DNA of 64,000 bases from an uncultured Bacteroidota bacterium (GTDB lineage: Bacteria > Bacteroidota > Bacteroidia > B-17B0 > Aurantibacillaceae): NCBI GenBank assembly GCA_903834765.1, contig CAILKE010000057.1, positions 1 through 64,000 of the forward strand. Reading direction: 5' to 3'. Below the pieces are notes generated by a model. It was not told the origin of the DNA. It made no database searches and worked only from the letters and a program-made list of their open reading frames with translations. This document shows positions 1 through 8,111 of this stretch, one piece after another. Positions within the stretch are counted from its first letter, which is position 1; the number at the start of each line of letters is the position of its first letter. A program made the translations under genes and the position numbers.

Positions 1-448
1 ATAATTTAATTAATTTATTTCGTTCTTCTGCAAGTGCTGTTATTTCATCTAAGGTTTTAAAAAAAGTATCAACTTTTTCTTTACCTAATTTTATTTCAGC
101 TAAATGATTAAAATCTCTTACTACTTTTTTAGCAAGATCTTTTGATGCTTTTCCTTTCGGAGTAAGTACAATTTTTATTTTACGCCTATCTGTTTTATCA
201 GGTAAACGTTGAATTAATTTTTTTTTCTCTAGCGATAAGGTAATACGTGATAAGGAGGTACTCTCCATGCCTAATAATGGTGCAATATCTGATCCATATG
301 ATCCTTCGTGACTATCTATATTTAATAAAAAGTGTCCCATAGCGATTGTTAGATCATGTAATGAAGCTTCTGCATTATACATACGACTTACCACCTGCCA
401 AGTCGTTTTTAATTTAGAATCAATTGTTTCAGTGTGTTTTTTACTCAT
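1..448 (-). CDS. MarR-family transcriptional regulator (C-terminus beyond window)
   Basis: The reading frame opens with ATG at 446-448 and stays open to the window edge, giving at least 149 codons; the stop lies outside. The middle matches a MarR winged helix: a recognition-helix region (GMESTSLSRITLSLEKK) followed by the wing signature (LPDKTDRRKIKIVLTPKGK), and a C-terminal dimerisation helix begins afterwards. MarR proteins are dimeric repressors that bind palindromes and often release DNA when they bind a small ligand. A 16-bp perfect palindrome lies just upstream and a near copy lies in front of the neighbouring lipid genes, so control of itself and of those genes is inferred. The ligand is unknown; an acyl-CoA or fatty acid would fit the neighbours. 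Confidence 0.9.
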   Translation of the reverse strand, partial: MSKKHTETIDSKLKTTWQVVSRMYNAEASLHDLTIAMGHFLLNIDSHEGSYGSDIAPLLGMESTSLSRITLSLEKKKLIQRLPDKTDRRKIKIVLTPKGKASKDLAKKVVRDFNHLAEIKLGKEKVDTFFKTLDEITALAEERNKLIKL

Positions 449-458
449 AGTTCGGAGT

Positions 459-493
459 CAAATATAAGGAATAATTTATTATGCGCGCATAAT
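459..493 (-). promoter_or_regulatory. Promoter and MarR-type operator of the marR gene
   Basis: Positions 478-493 form a perfect 16-bp palindrome, ATTATGCGCGCATAAT. On the minus strand it is followed after 12 bases by TATATTTG (466-459), a full match to the Bacteroidota -7 box TAnnTTTG. The ATG is only 10 bases further on, so the predicted leader is very short. A repressor on the palindrome would cover the -33 region. The palindrome and -7 match are seen; repression by the adjacent MarR is inferred. Confidence 0.65.
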
Positions 494-514
494 TATATAT
501 TTTTTAGCTATTTT

Positions 515-2287
515 TTAAGATGGGTATATGCGGTTATATGCCGCTTTATTGTCCAACATAATAATTTTTCGTTTTAAAGACATTTTCGGCGTCATTTCGC
601 CACTTTCCACGCTCCATTCCTTAGGAAGTAATTCAATTTTTTTGATTTTTTCGTATTGAGCAAGTCCCTCATTTGTAAGTTCTACTTCTTTCATAATACG
701 ATTTTTGATTTGCTCATTATTAATCATTTCGATATTCGTTGTATAAATAATATTATGTTTTTCGCACCATGTTTTTAAAAATGTAAACGAAGGAACAATA
801 AATGCTGAAGGGAATTTCTCGTTTTCACCAATAACCATAGCTTGTTCAATAAAACGACTTTCTTTTAATTTATTTTCTGTGATTTGTGGTGTAATATACT
901 TGCCACCAGATGTTTTAAACATCTCTTTTTTTCTGTCTGTAATCTTCAAGAAACGACCATCTTCTATAATGCCAATATCTCCTGTATGAAACCAACCATC
1001 AGTATCAAACGATTCTTTAGTTAACTCAGGTAAATTATAATAGCCTAACATCACATTAGGCCCTTTTACACATATTTCTCCATCTTCTTCAAATTTCACT
1101 TGAACATTATTTATAATAGGACCAACAGTGCCTATTTTTTCATCTTTGTCAGCATAGCAATTTACGGCTATTACTGGTGAGGTTTCTGTCAATCCATAGC
1201 CTTCTAGTACTTTAATTTTAGCTGCATGAAATACCCTTGCTAATCGTGGTTGAAGGGCAGAGCCCCCGGAAACAATACCAACAATGTTTCCCCCAAGTGC
1301 ATCTCTCCATTTATTGAAAATTAGTTTATTGGCAATTTTTAATTGAAATTCATACCACCAACCATTTGCGCCATGTTGCTCATATCTTAAACCTAAATTA
1401 AGCGCCCAATAAAAAAGCATTTTTTTAATCCCTGTTAATTGTGAGCCAGTAGTAACTATTTTTTCATATACCTTTTCTAATAAACGAGGAACAGTCACAA
1501 ATATTTGAGGTTTTACTTCCTTTAAATTATCTCCAATAGTTTCAATGCTTTCGGCATAATAAACCGACATACCTCTGCTTATATATAAATAAGAAAGCAT
1601 ACGTTCATATACATGATTTAAGGGGAGGAAACTTAAAGCTCGCCATTCATATTGAAATGGACATAAATCTTTAGTAGCATGCACATTAGTAGCAAAATTT
1701 TTATGAGATAACATTACCCCTTTAGGATTACCAGTTGTTCCTGATGTGTATATCAGTGTTGCTAAATCTGTGTTTTTAATACCGGCCTTAATTTTTTCAA
1801 GGGCTTCTATGTGAGGATTATTTTTACCTATTGTTATTAAATCTTGTAAACTTGGAATTCCTTCTATTTTAGAAAAAGTATAAATCTCTTTAATTCCTGA
1901 GTTTTCAGAACAAGCCTTTACTTTATCATATGCAGTCTTATCAGAAACAAAAAAATAGCTAATACCAGCGTCGGCAATCACATATTTTAAATCATGTTCG
2001 CTAATTGTTGGATAGAGTGGAGTATTAATACTACCTGTTTGCGAACAAGCATAGTCAATAAAATTCCACTCTGGTCGATTATTAGATATTAATCCAATTT
2101 TATCACCAGGTTTAATTCCTATTTGAATAAAAGCATAACTTAAAAAATTTACCGTATCAATATATTCTTGTGTACTATATTTTCTCCATATACCATTTTC
2201 TTTTGCCGCCAAAGCATCCTCTTTTAAAGGCATTTGTTTCAAATGATCTAAGAAATCAAAAAGTCTGAAATTTTCGATAATATCCAT
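515..2287 (-). CDS. Long-chain acyl-CoA synthetase (AMP-forming)
   Basis: This enzyme activates long-chain fatty acids with ATP to acyl-CoA via an acyl-adenylate, at the cytoplasmic membrane face. The 590 residues are typical of bacterial FadD and AMP-dependent synthetases. Visible motifs are the P-loop LIYTSGTTGNPKG near residues 178-190, GYGLTETSP near 366, GWFHTGDIG near 440 and ITDRKKEMFKTSGGKYI near 460-477, which includes the C-terminal hinge and the catalytic Lys region. It starts with ATG at 2287, 95 bp from a divergent flavoprotein gene. That gap holds a palindrome like the one before marR, so induction by fatty acids through MarR is plausible. Chain-length preference cannot be read from sequence. 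Confidence 0.93.
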   Translation of the reverse strand: MDIIENFRLFDFLDHLKQMPLKEDALAAKENGIWRKYSTQEYIDTVNFLSYAFIQIGIKPGDKIGLISNNRPEWNFIDYACSQTGSINTPLYPTISEHDLKYVIADAGISYFFVSDKTAYDKVKACSENSGIKEIYTFSKIEGIPSLQDLITIGKNNPHIEALEKIKAGIKNTDLATLIYTSGTTGNPKGVMLSHKNFATNVHATKDLCPFQYEWRALSFLPLNHVYERMLSYLYISRGMSVYYAESIETIGDNLKEVKPQIFVTVPRLLEKVYEKIVTTGSQLTGIKKMLFYWALNLGLRYEQHGANGWWYEFQLKIANKLIFNKWRDALGGNIVGIVSGGSALQPRLARVFHAAKIKVLEGYGLTETSPVIAVNCYADKDEKIGTVGPIINNVQVKFEEDGEICVKGPNVMLGYYNLPELTKESFDTDGWFHTGDIGIIEDGRFLKITDRKKEMFKTSGGKYITPQITENKLKESRFIEQAMVIGENEKFPSAFIVPSFTFLKTWCEKHNIIYTTNIEMINNEQIKNRIMKEVELTNEGLAQYEKIKKIELLPKEWSVESGEMTPKMSLKRKIIMLDNKAAYNRIYPS

Positions 2288-2329
2288 AATGTGTTTTTTG
2301 TGAATTAATATTTATAGTATAAATAAGTA

Positions 2330-2359
2330 TTATGCATGCATAAAAATAACTTATATTTG
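2330..2359 (+). promoter_or_regulatory. Divergent promoter region with second MarR-type operator
   Basis: Positions 2330-2343 are a perfect 14-bp palindrome, TTATGCATGCATAA, identical to the marR-upstream palindrome core except for its central two bases. Eight bases later comes TATATTTG (2352-2359), the same -7 octamer as in front of marR, 23 bp before the ATG of the nitronate monooxygenase-like gene. A repressor bound here would sit over the -33 zone of the rightward promoter and could also block leftward transcription of the acyl-CoA synthetase gene. No clear leftward -7 box was found. Confidence 0.65.
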
Positions 2360-2382
2360 TATTAAATCAAAATATATTTTAA

Positions 2383-3381
2383 ATGAAAAGTGATGATAGT
2401 TTAAAGGAATTATTAGGGATTGATTTTCCTATAATCATGGCTCCCATGTTTCTAGTTAGTAATATGGAGATGATGAAAGCTGGCATACGTGCAGGTATTA
2501 TGGCAACTTTCCCTTCGCTTAATTATAGAAAAGAAGGAGAGTTGGAAAAAGTGTTAGATGAACTAAACGCATACAGCAAAAATTATAAAGGAAGTTATGG
2601 CGTAAATATTATAGTCCAAAAATCTAATCCATTATCTATTAAACATACTAAAATATGTCTTGAAAAAAAGGTGCCATTTTTTATTACATCGTTAGGAAAC
2701 CCAAAGGAAGTAATCGATGGCGCTCACAAATATGGTGGAAAAGTATTTTGCGATGTGACTAATATCCCTCACGCTAAAAAATGTTTAGAGGCTAAGTGCG
2801 ATGGCTTTATTGCTGTTGGGCAAGGTGCTGGCGGACACGCAGGCCCTAATCCTTTACAAGTATTAATTCCCGCTTTAAAAGAACATTTCCCTTCAGTGCC
2901 TGTTATTGCTGCTGGTGGGATTACTAATGGCTCTGGATTATTATCAGTGCAAGTGTTAGGAGCAAGTGGTGTATCTGTTGGTACTCGTTTTATTGCAACA
3001 ACAGAAGCGGGTGTAAATGATAATTATAAAAATGCGATTGTTTCTTCGGGTATGGATGATATTGTAATGACTACCAAATTATCAGGAACTCCTTGTGCAG
3101 TTATCAATAATGAGTCGGCAAAAAAAATGGGTTATACTCAAAATTGGTTTGAAAAATGGTTAAGCAATAATTCTCAAACCAAAAAATGGTTTAAAATGCT
3201 TGTGCAAATTAGAGGAATGAAAAAATTGGAGAAATCGATTTTACCTAATAATTATGAAACCTTATGGACAGCAGGAAAATCATCTGAATTGATTCATGAT
3301 ATTATCCCTTGCGAAGAAGTAGTTAATAGAATTAAAAAAGAATATGAGCAAAGTTTAAGTTCTTTGGTTAATTTGATTTAA
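2383..3381 (+). CDS. Nitronate monooxygenase / 2-nitropropane dioxygenase family flavoprotein
   Basis: This is an FMN-dependent TIM-barrel enzyme of the NPD/NMO family (332 residues). Seen: the N-terminal APMFLVSNMEMMKAG segment (20-34), the glycine-rich AVGQGAGGHAG loop with His152 at the position of the family's proposed catalytic His, the phosphate-binding AAGGITNGSG (176-185) and SVGTRF (198-203). Family members oxidise nitronates, but the fold also includes FabK enoyl-ACP reductases and uncharacterised fatty-acid-linked enzymes. Divergent arrangement with an acyl-CoA synthetase under a shared MarR-like palindrome suggests a lipid-related substrate (inference). The substrate is not determined by the sequence. 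Confidence 0.88.
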   Translation: MKSDDSLKELLGIDFPIIMAPMFLVSNMEMMKAGIRAGIMATFPSLNYRKEGELEKVLDELNAYSKNYKGSYGVNIIVQKSNPLSIKHTKICLEKKVPFFITSLGNPKEVIDGAHKYGGKVFCDVTNIPHAKKCLEAKCDGFIAVGQGAGGHAGPNPLQVLIPALKEHFPSVPVIAAGGITNGSGLLSVQVLGASGVSVGTRFIATTEAGVNDNYKNAIVSSGMDDIVMTTKLSGTPCAVINNESAKKMGYTQNWFEKWLSNNSQTKKWFKMLVQIRGMKKLEKSILPNNYETLWTAGKSSELIHDIIPCEEVVNRIKKEYEQSLSSLVNLI

Positions 3382-3393
3382 TTTATTTTTTGT

Positions 3394-3418
3394 ATCTTGA
3401 GGTACTCAAAGTCAAGAT
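3394..3418 (+). terminator. Weak stem-loop after the flavoprotein gene
   Basis: ATCTTGA (3394-3400) pairs with TCAAGAT (3412-3418) around an 11-base loop, 13 bp past the stop codon. There is no U-tract after it, so a termination role is tentative. Confidence 0.3.
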
Positions 3419-3448
3419 TGTTTATACGCTATAACGAACAAAAGTATC

Positions 3449-4699
3449 ATGCCTCTTAATAAACACAAACACATTGATTTAAGTAGATATATAGCGTTAG
3501 GAGATTCTATAACATCGGGTTATACAGACGGTGCCTTATTTTACGAAGGCCAAGTGCATTCATTTGCAACTTTATTAGCCGAACAATTCAAATTAGTTGG
3601 AGGTGGTGATTTTAAACAACCATTCATTAAATCTAATTCTGTTGGTGTTGGTTTTTATGGAAATTCCCGTATCATATTAAAAAAAGTAGGTAGTGTTGAG
3701 ATGCCTTCATATATTGCTCCTCAAGGTGATTTATCTGTTTTTTCTGAAAATATTTTTGAAAGTGAAGGACCATTTAATAATTTAAGTGTGCCAAGCGCAA
3801 AGCTTATATCAATGGTATTATCAGGAATAGGGAACCCACAAAATGGGGTAGGAAATTATAATCCTTTTTTTACAAGGATAGCATCAAATCCTTTAACATC
3901 TTCAATTTTATCAGATGCCTTAGCATTACATCCAACCTTCTTTACTTTATTTATAGGGAATAACGACGTACTAACTTTTGCATCATCTGGCGGAACTATG
4001 GATTCCATTACACCTATTGAAGGGGATGTCGGAATAGGATTTCATAAAAGTTTGGATGCATTAGTTAGTTTATTAACTGAAGAAGGAGCAGAAGGAGCTA
4101 TTGCTAACTTAGGCGATATTACGACTGTTCCATATTTTACAGTGATTCCTTACGATGGCCTAATACTGAATCAATCTCAAGCCAATCAATTAACCATAAA
4201 ATATAAAGATTTTGGCTTGCAATTTCATGAAGGTAGAAATGCATTTGTAATTAATGATTCAACAACCGATAGACAAAGCATTCGTCAAATTAAAAAAGGT
4301 GAGCTATTAATTTTAGAAATTCAATTAGACCCATACAAAGATAAATACCTGACCGCAGAGATTCCTATTCCTAAAAAGTATATGCTAACACATATAGAGA
4401 TAGCTAATGTGCAAAAGGCAATAGCTTCTTACAATGAATGTATAGAGTATGTTGCCAAAGAAAAAAAAATAGCATTTGTTGATGTGCATGCCTTTACAAA
4501 AACATTTAGAGAAGAAATAACATTTGATGAAAGCTCATTATTTGCTAGATATGACGAAAATAGTATTTTCTCATTTGACGGCTTACATCTTAACTCGTTG
4601 GGGCAAGCTTTTTTGGCGAATATATTTATTAAAGCTATCAATAAAAGATATGCCTCTGAAATTCCTTTAGTAAGTATTTCAAATTATAAAAGAATATAA
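3449..4699 (+). CDS. SGNH/GDSL-family hydrolase
   Basis: This is a 416-residue serine hydrolase of the SGNH/GDSL esterase-lipase superfamily. Block I is ALGDSITSGY with nucleophile Ser20, block III is FIGNND (Gly170-Asn171-Asn172-Asp173), and block V is FDGLHLNSLG with the Asp377 and His380 dyad. No signal peptide or lipobox is visible at the ATG start (MPLNKHKHIDLSRY), so the protein may be cytoplasmic; many Bacteroidota relatives are exported lipoproteins, which makes this unusual. The next gene downstream, on the same strand, is a patatin-like lipase, so the pair may act on lipids or acylated sugars. The substrate is unknown. Confidence 0.88.
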   Translation: MPLNKHKHIDLSRYIALGDSITSGYTDGALFYEGQVHSFATLLAEQFKLVGGGDFKQPFIKSNSVGVGFYGNSRIILKKVGSVEMPSYIAPQGDLSVFSENIFESEGPFNNLSVPSAKLISMVLSGIGNPQNGVGNYNPFFTRIASNPLTSSILSDALALHPTFFTLFIGNNDVLTFASSGGTMDSITPIEGDVGIGFHKSLDALVSLLTEEGAEGAIANLGDITTVPYFTVIPYDGLILNQSQANQLTIKYKDFGLQFHEGRNAFVINDSTTDRQSIRQIKKGELLILEIQLDPYKDKYLTAEIPIPKKYMLTHIEIANVQKAIASYNECIEYVAKEKKIAFVDVHAFTKTFREEITFDESSLFARYDENSIFSFDGLHLNSLGQAFLANIFIKAINKRYASEIPLVSISNYKRI

Positions 4700-4804
4700 A
4701 ATTTAAAGAGACTCTAAGTTTGTGTATTTAGAATTTGTTTAAGTTTAGCCATATTGTTTTTTTATATTTTATTTTTCCGTAATTTAAAACTTTCTAAACG
4801 TTTT

Positions 4805-6577
4805 ATGGAAAATCAGTTTAATGTGTCAAAAAATAGTAAAGAAAGAGGGAGTAATCATCTTCCGAAATCTCCTTTTGAAAACATTGCTATTTCATTATCA
4901 GGAGGAGGCTATAGAGCCACGTCTTTTCATTTAGGCACTATGTCCTATTTGTCTTCTAAAACGTGGTTGGGAATTAGTTTATTAGAGCGAACACGCATAC
5001 TATCAACTGTATCGGCTGGAACTTTCGTAGGCATAAAATATGTGACTACCTTAAAAAAGGGAGGTACTATCAAAGATTGTTACAAAAGTGTATACGATTT
5101 TATGTCTCATTGTGATTTAGTAACAGAAGCGCTTCAATATTTATCGAAAGACGAAAACTGGTTAGAAGGAAAACAGAGGTCGTTAATCAATTCATTTGCT
5201 GCTATTTATTATGAAAAATTTGAATCTGAAACATTTAATTTAATTTGGGATGAGAAGATTAACATTCATTTAAAAGAAATTTGTTTTAGTGCTACAGAAT
5301 TTAATTTTGCTTTACCTTTTTATTTTACTAAAACAGAAAAACCATCAAGTACCCAAATACATCATGAATATATAGGGAATAAAAAAATTCATATTCCCAT
5401 TGATGTTGCAAAAGAAATTCGTTTATCTGATATCATTGCCTCTTCATCTTGTTTTCCATTTGGCTTTGAACCCATTAACTTTCCCGATGATTTTGTGTAT
5501 TCGGGAGCTGTTAAATTAATGGACGATACATTGTTACCAAGACATGCTCACGAAGGCGATCAAATTCATTATCCGATAGGTTTAATGGACGGCTCGATTG
5601 ATGATAATCAGGGGATTGATGCTGTGGTATTAGCCGAAGAACGCATGAGGCAGTATTCTCCAGAGTTAAAAGACATACGTTCTCACGATCATAAGGCAGT
5701 TGATTTATATATCGTTTCTGATGTTTCGCCTCCCACTATGGAAAGTTTCATTAGAAGTACCAATAATAAAATTCCATATATTGGTAATTGGAATTTTGGC
5801 AGCTTACAAAACTTCGGACTATGTAGCGCTATTATTGGAGTCTTTTCTATTTTACTTGCCTCTTATACAAGTTCAAAAGTTTCCATCATTGTGTTATCTA
5901 TTTTTGGAACGGTTAGTTTAATGTTAGCCTTAGTACTGCTAATATTTTCTAAAGGCATTACAGGCTTAACGAAACGATTTGGGGTATCTGATTATGAATT
6001 AAATAGAATCTTACACTTTGATAAATTAAAATTTGGAACCTTATATAATTTATTTATCAATAGGAGTCGATCTGGAATGAAATTAGTTTCGGAAGTATTT
6101 ATTAAACAAATGAAATGGTTTAGTTTGGAGCGCATCTATAGCGATTCTGCTTGGAAGCCTAGAGTAGTAATGAATGCTGCACGAAAACTTATTGACCATG
6201 AAGTGATTAAAAGAAGAAAAAAACATCATTACCTGCATAATGAATTATTAGAGCCTGGAGAAAAAATCATATTAGCCACCTCAAAGGCTAATACAAAGCT
6301 TACAACTCTTTGGTTTACGGATGAGGAATTAGCAGGTAAAGATAATATGCTTGACACCTTAATTGCCTGTGGGCAGTTTACAATTTGTTTTAATTTACTC
6401 GAGTATATTGAAAGAACCATTAAGAATGAATATTATGAGACTGATTATAATCGGTACGATCAAACTACTAAAACAGCTATAGAAGATTTACAAGCAAGTT
6501 TAATGGCCGATTGGATCAAGTTTAAAGAAGATCCTTATTGGATGGTAAACGAATGGAATACTAAGAGCGAATTGTAA
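4805..6577 (+). CDS. Patatin-like phospholipase with two central membrane segments
   Basis: The N-terminal half is a patatin-like acyl hydrolase: oxyanion-hole SLSGGGYRA (about 31-38), nucleophile elbow STVSAGT with Ser70, and dyad Asp262 in LMDGS. The elbow lacks the first Gly of GxSxG and the dyad reads DGS rather than DGG or DGA. Two hydrophobic stretches (about 337-355 and 358-382) suggest membrane anchoring, followed by about 200 residues I do not recognise. An in-frame TTG lies 17 codons upstream at 4754; I prefer ATG 4805 because the upstream residues are mostly hydrophobic and not patatin-like. Phospholipase or lysophospholipase activity at the inner membrane is the family-based inference. 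Confidence 0.85.
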   Translation: MENQFNVSKNSKERGSNHLPKSPFENIAISLSGGGYRATSFHLGTMSYLSSKTWLGISLLERTRILSTVSAGTFVGIKYVTTLKKGGTIKDCYKSVYDFMSHCDLVTEALQYLSKDENWLEGKQRSLINSFAAIYYEKFESETFNLIWDEKINIHLKEICFSATEFNFALPFYFTKTEKPSSTQIHHEYIGNKKIHIPIDVAKEIRLSDIIASSSCFPFGFEPINFPDDFVYSGAVKLMDDTLLPRHAHEGDQIHYPIGLMDGSIDDNQGIDAVVLAEERMRQYSPELKDIRSHDHKAVDLYIVSDVSPPTMESFIRSTNNKIPYIGNWNFGSLQNFGLCSAIIGVFSILLASYTSSKVSIIVLSIFGTVSLMLALVLLIFSKGITGLTKRFGVSDYELNRILHFDKLKFGTLYNLFINRSRSGMKLVSEVFIKQMKWFSLERIYSDSAWKPRVVMNAARKLIDHEVIKRRKKHHYLHNELLEPGEKIILATSKANTKLTTLWFTDEELAGKDNMLDTLIACGQFTICFNLLEYIERTIKNEYYETDYNRYDQTTKTAIEDLQASLMADWIKFKEDPYWMVNEWNTKSEL

Positions 6578-6651
6578 TAAATTGCGAATTACACGATTTA
6601 AAAATAAATTTTAATGATACATTTATGCTTTAAAATTTTCAACATAATAAT

Positions 6652-8109
6652 ATGAACGAAGCTATCAGAAAACTAGAACCCACAGCGATGTGGAATAATT
6701 TTGCCAATTTAAATGCAGTACCGCGTCCATCTAAAAAAGAAGAACGCATTATACAATTTGCTAAAGAGTTTGGCGAAAAATTAAACTTACCTACAATCGT
6801 AGATGAAGTTGGAAATGTTATTATTAAAAAGCCTGCTACCAAAGGAATGGAAGACAGAGTAACTATTGTGTTACAAAGCCATTTAGATATGGTTCATCAA
6901 AAAAATGCAGCCACTCAATTTGATTTTAATACGCAAGGTATAGAAATGTTAGTGGATGGAGATTGGGTAAAAGCAAATGGAACAACTTTAGGCGCTGATA
7001 ATGGTATTGGTGTTGCATCTATTATGGCGTTATTAGAGTCAACGACTATTCCTCATCCCGCATTGGAAGCTTTATTTACGATTGATGAAGAAACAGGAAT
7101 GACAGGCGCATTATCTTTAAAGGGTGGTTTATTAGATGGTGAAATTATGCTGAATTTAGATACGGAAGATGACGATGAACTAACCATTGGTTGTGCAGGT
7201 GGTGTTGATGTAACGGCAGTTGGTAAATATGAATTAGTTGCTCCAAATAATGCTGCCGCCTTTTGTATTGCTATTAAAGGATTAACAGGCGGACACTCTG
7301 GAATGGATATACACCGTGGTAGAGGAAACGCCAATAAAATCATGAATCGTTTGTTATTGAATTTGAGTAATGATTTACACATAGAAATTGAATCGATTGA
7401 TGGTGGAAGTTTGCGTAATGCCATTCCTCGCGAATCCCTTTCTGTGATTGCTGTTTCAGATGCTAACAAAGAAGCACTTATAAAACAAATTAAGAATTTT
7501 GAAAAGATAATCAAAGAAGAATACGAAACAACGGATCCAAAATTAGCTGTGACCATTGAAGATTCAGATGCACCGAAACAAGTGTTGCAAAAAGATTTTC
7601 AATTCAAATTATTACGCAGTTTATATGCTTGTCCTTATGGCATTTATCGTATGAGTCCCGATATTGCAGGATTAGTGCAAACTTCTAATAATGTTGCTCG
7701 CGTTATGGTAAAAGAAGGTGCTTATCAAATACAATGCTTAACGCGCAGTTCTGTTGATTCTGAAAAAAGAGATTTACAAGATGCGATTACATCAACATTT
7801 GAACTGTTAGGAGCTGAAATATCTGCTACAGGCTCTTATCCGGGTTGGACACCAAAACCTTCGGCACCTATTGTGAAATTGATGAGTGATTTATACAAAG
7901 AAAGATATCATTCAGAAGCTAAGGTTAGTGCTTGTCATGCGGGCTTAGAGTGCGGAATTTTAGGTACGAATTATCCTGATATGCAAATGATTTCTTTTGG
8001 TCCAAACATTAAAGGTGCTCATTCACCCGACGAGAGAGTGCAAATTAGTTCGGTTCAAAAATATTGGGGTTTCTTATTAGAAACGTTAGTGAGAATTCCT
8101 AAAAAATAA
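6652..8109 (+). CDS. pepD: Aminoacyl-histidine dipeptidase (M20 family, cytosolic non-specific dipeptidase)
   Basis: PepD is a cytosolic dinuclear zinc dipeptidase that cleaves Xaa-His and many other dipeptides. Its 485 residues match the family length of about 485. Visible M20 residues are SHLDMVHQK (His77 with the assisting Asp79), TLGADNGIG (metal Asp116) and FTIDEETGMTG (general base Glu146 and metal Glu147). GHSGMDIHRGRGNAN marks the lid/dimerisation domain, and a late SACHAGLECG supplies a ligand region. It starts with ATG at 6652. Only two bases separate its stop from the LRR-kinase gene, so the two are probably cotranscribed. Confidence 0.95.
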   Translation: MNEAIRKLEPTAMWNNFANLNAVPRPSKKEERIIQFAKEFGEKLNLPTIVDEVGNVIIKKPATKGMEDRVTIVLQSHLDMVHQKNAATQFDFNTQGIEMLVDGDWVKANGTTLGADNGIGVASIMALLESTTIPHPALEALFTIDEETGMTGALSLKGGLLDGEIMLNLDTEDDDELTIGCAGGVDVTAVGKYELVAPNNAAAFCIAIKGLTGGHSGMDIHRGRGNANKIMNRLLLNLSNDLHIEIESIDGGSLRNAIPRESLSVIAVSDANKEALIKQIKNFEKIIKEEYETTDPKLAVTIEDSDAPKQVLQKDFQFKLLRSLYACPYGIYRMSPDIAGLVQTSNNVARVMVKEGAYQIQCLTRSSVDSEKRDLQDAITSTFELLGAEISATGSYPGWTPKPSAPIVKLMSDLYKERYHSEAKVSACHAGLECGILGTNYPDMQMISFGPNIKGAHSPDERVQISSVQKYWGFLLETLVRIPKK

Positions 8110-8111
8110 AA

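Noticed and set aside
7053-7556. 167-codon open frame on the minus strand
   Set aside because: It lies wholly inside pepD, whose M20 motifs are in the other strand; composition follows from antisense of pepD and no family is seen.
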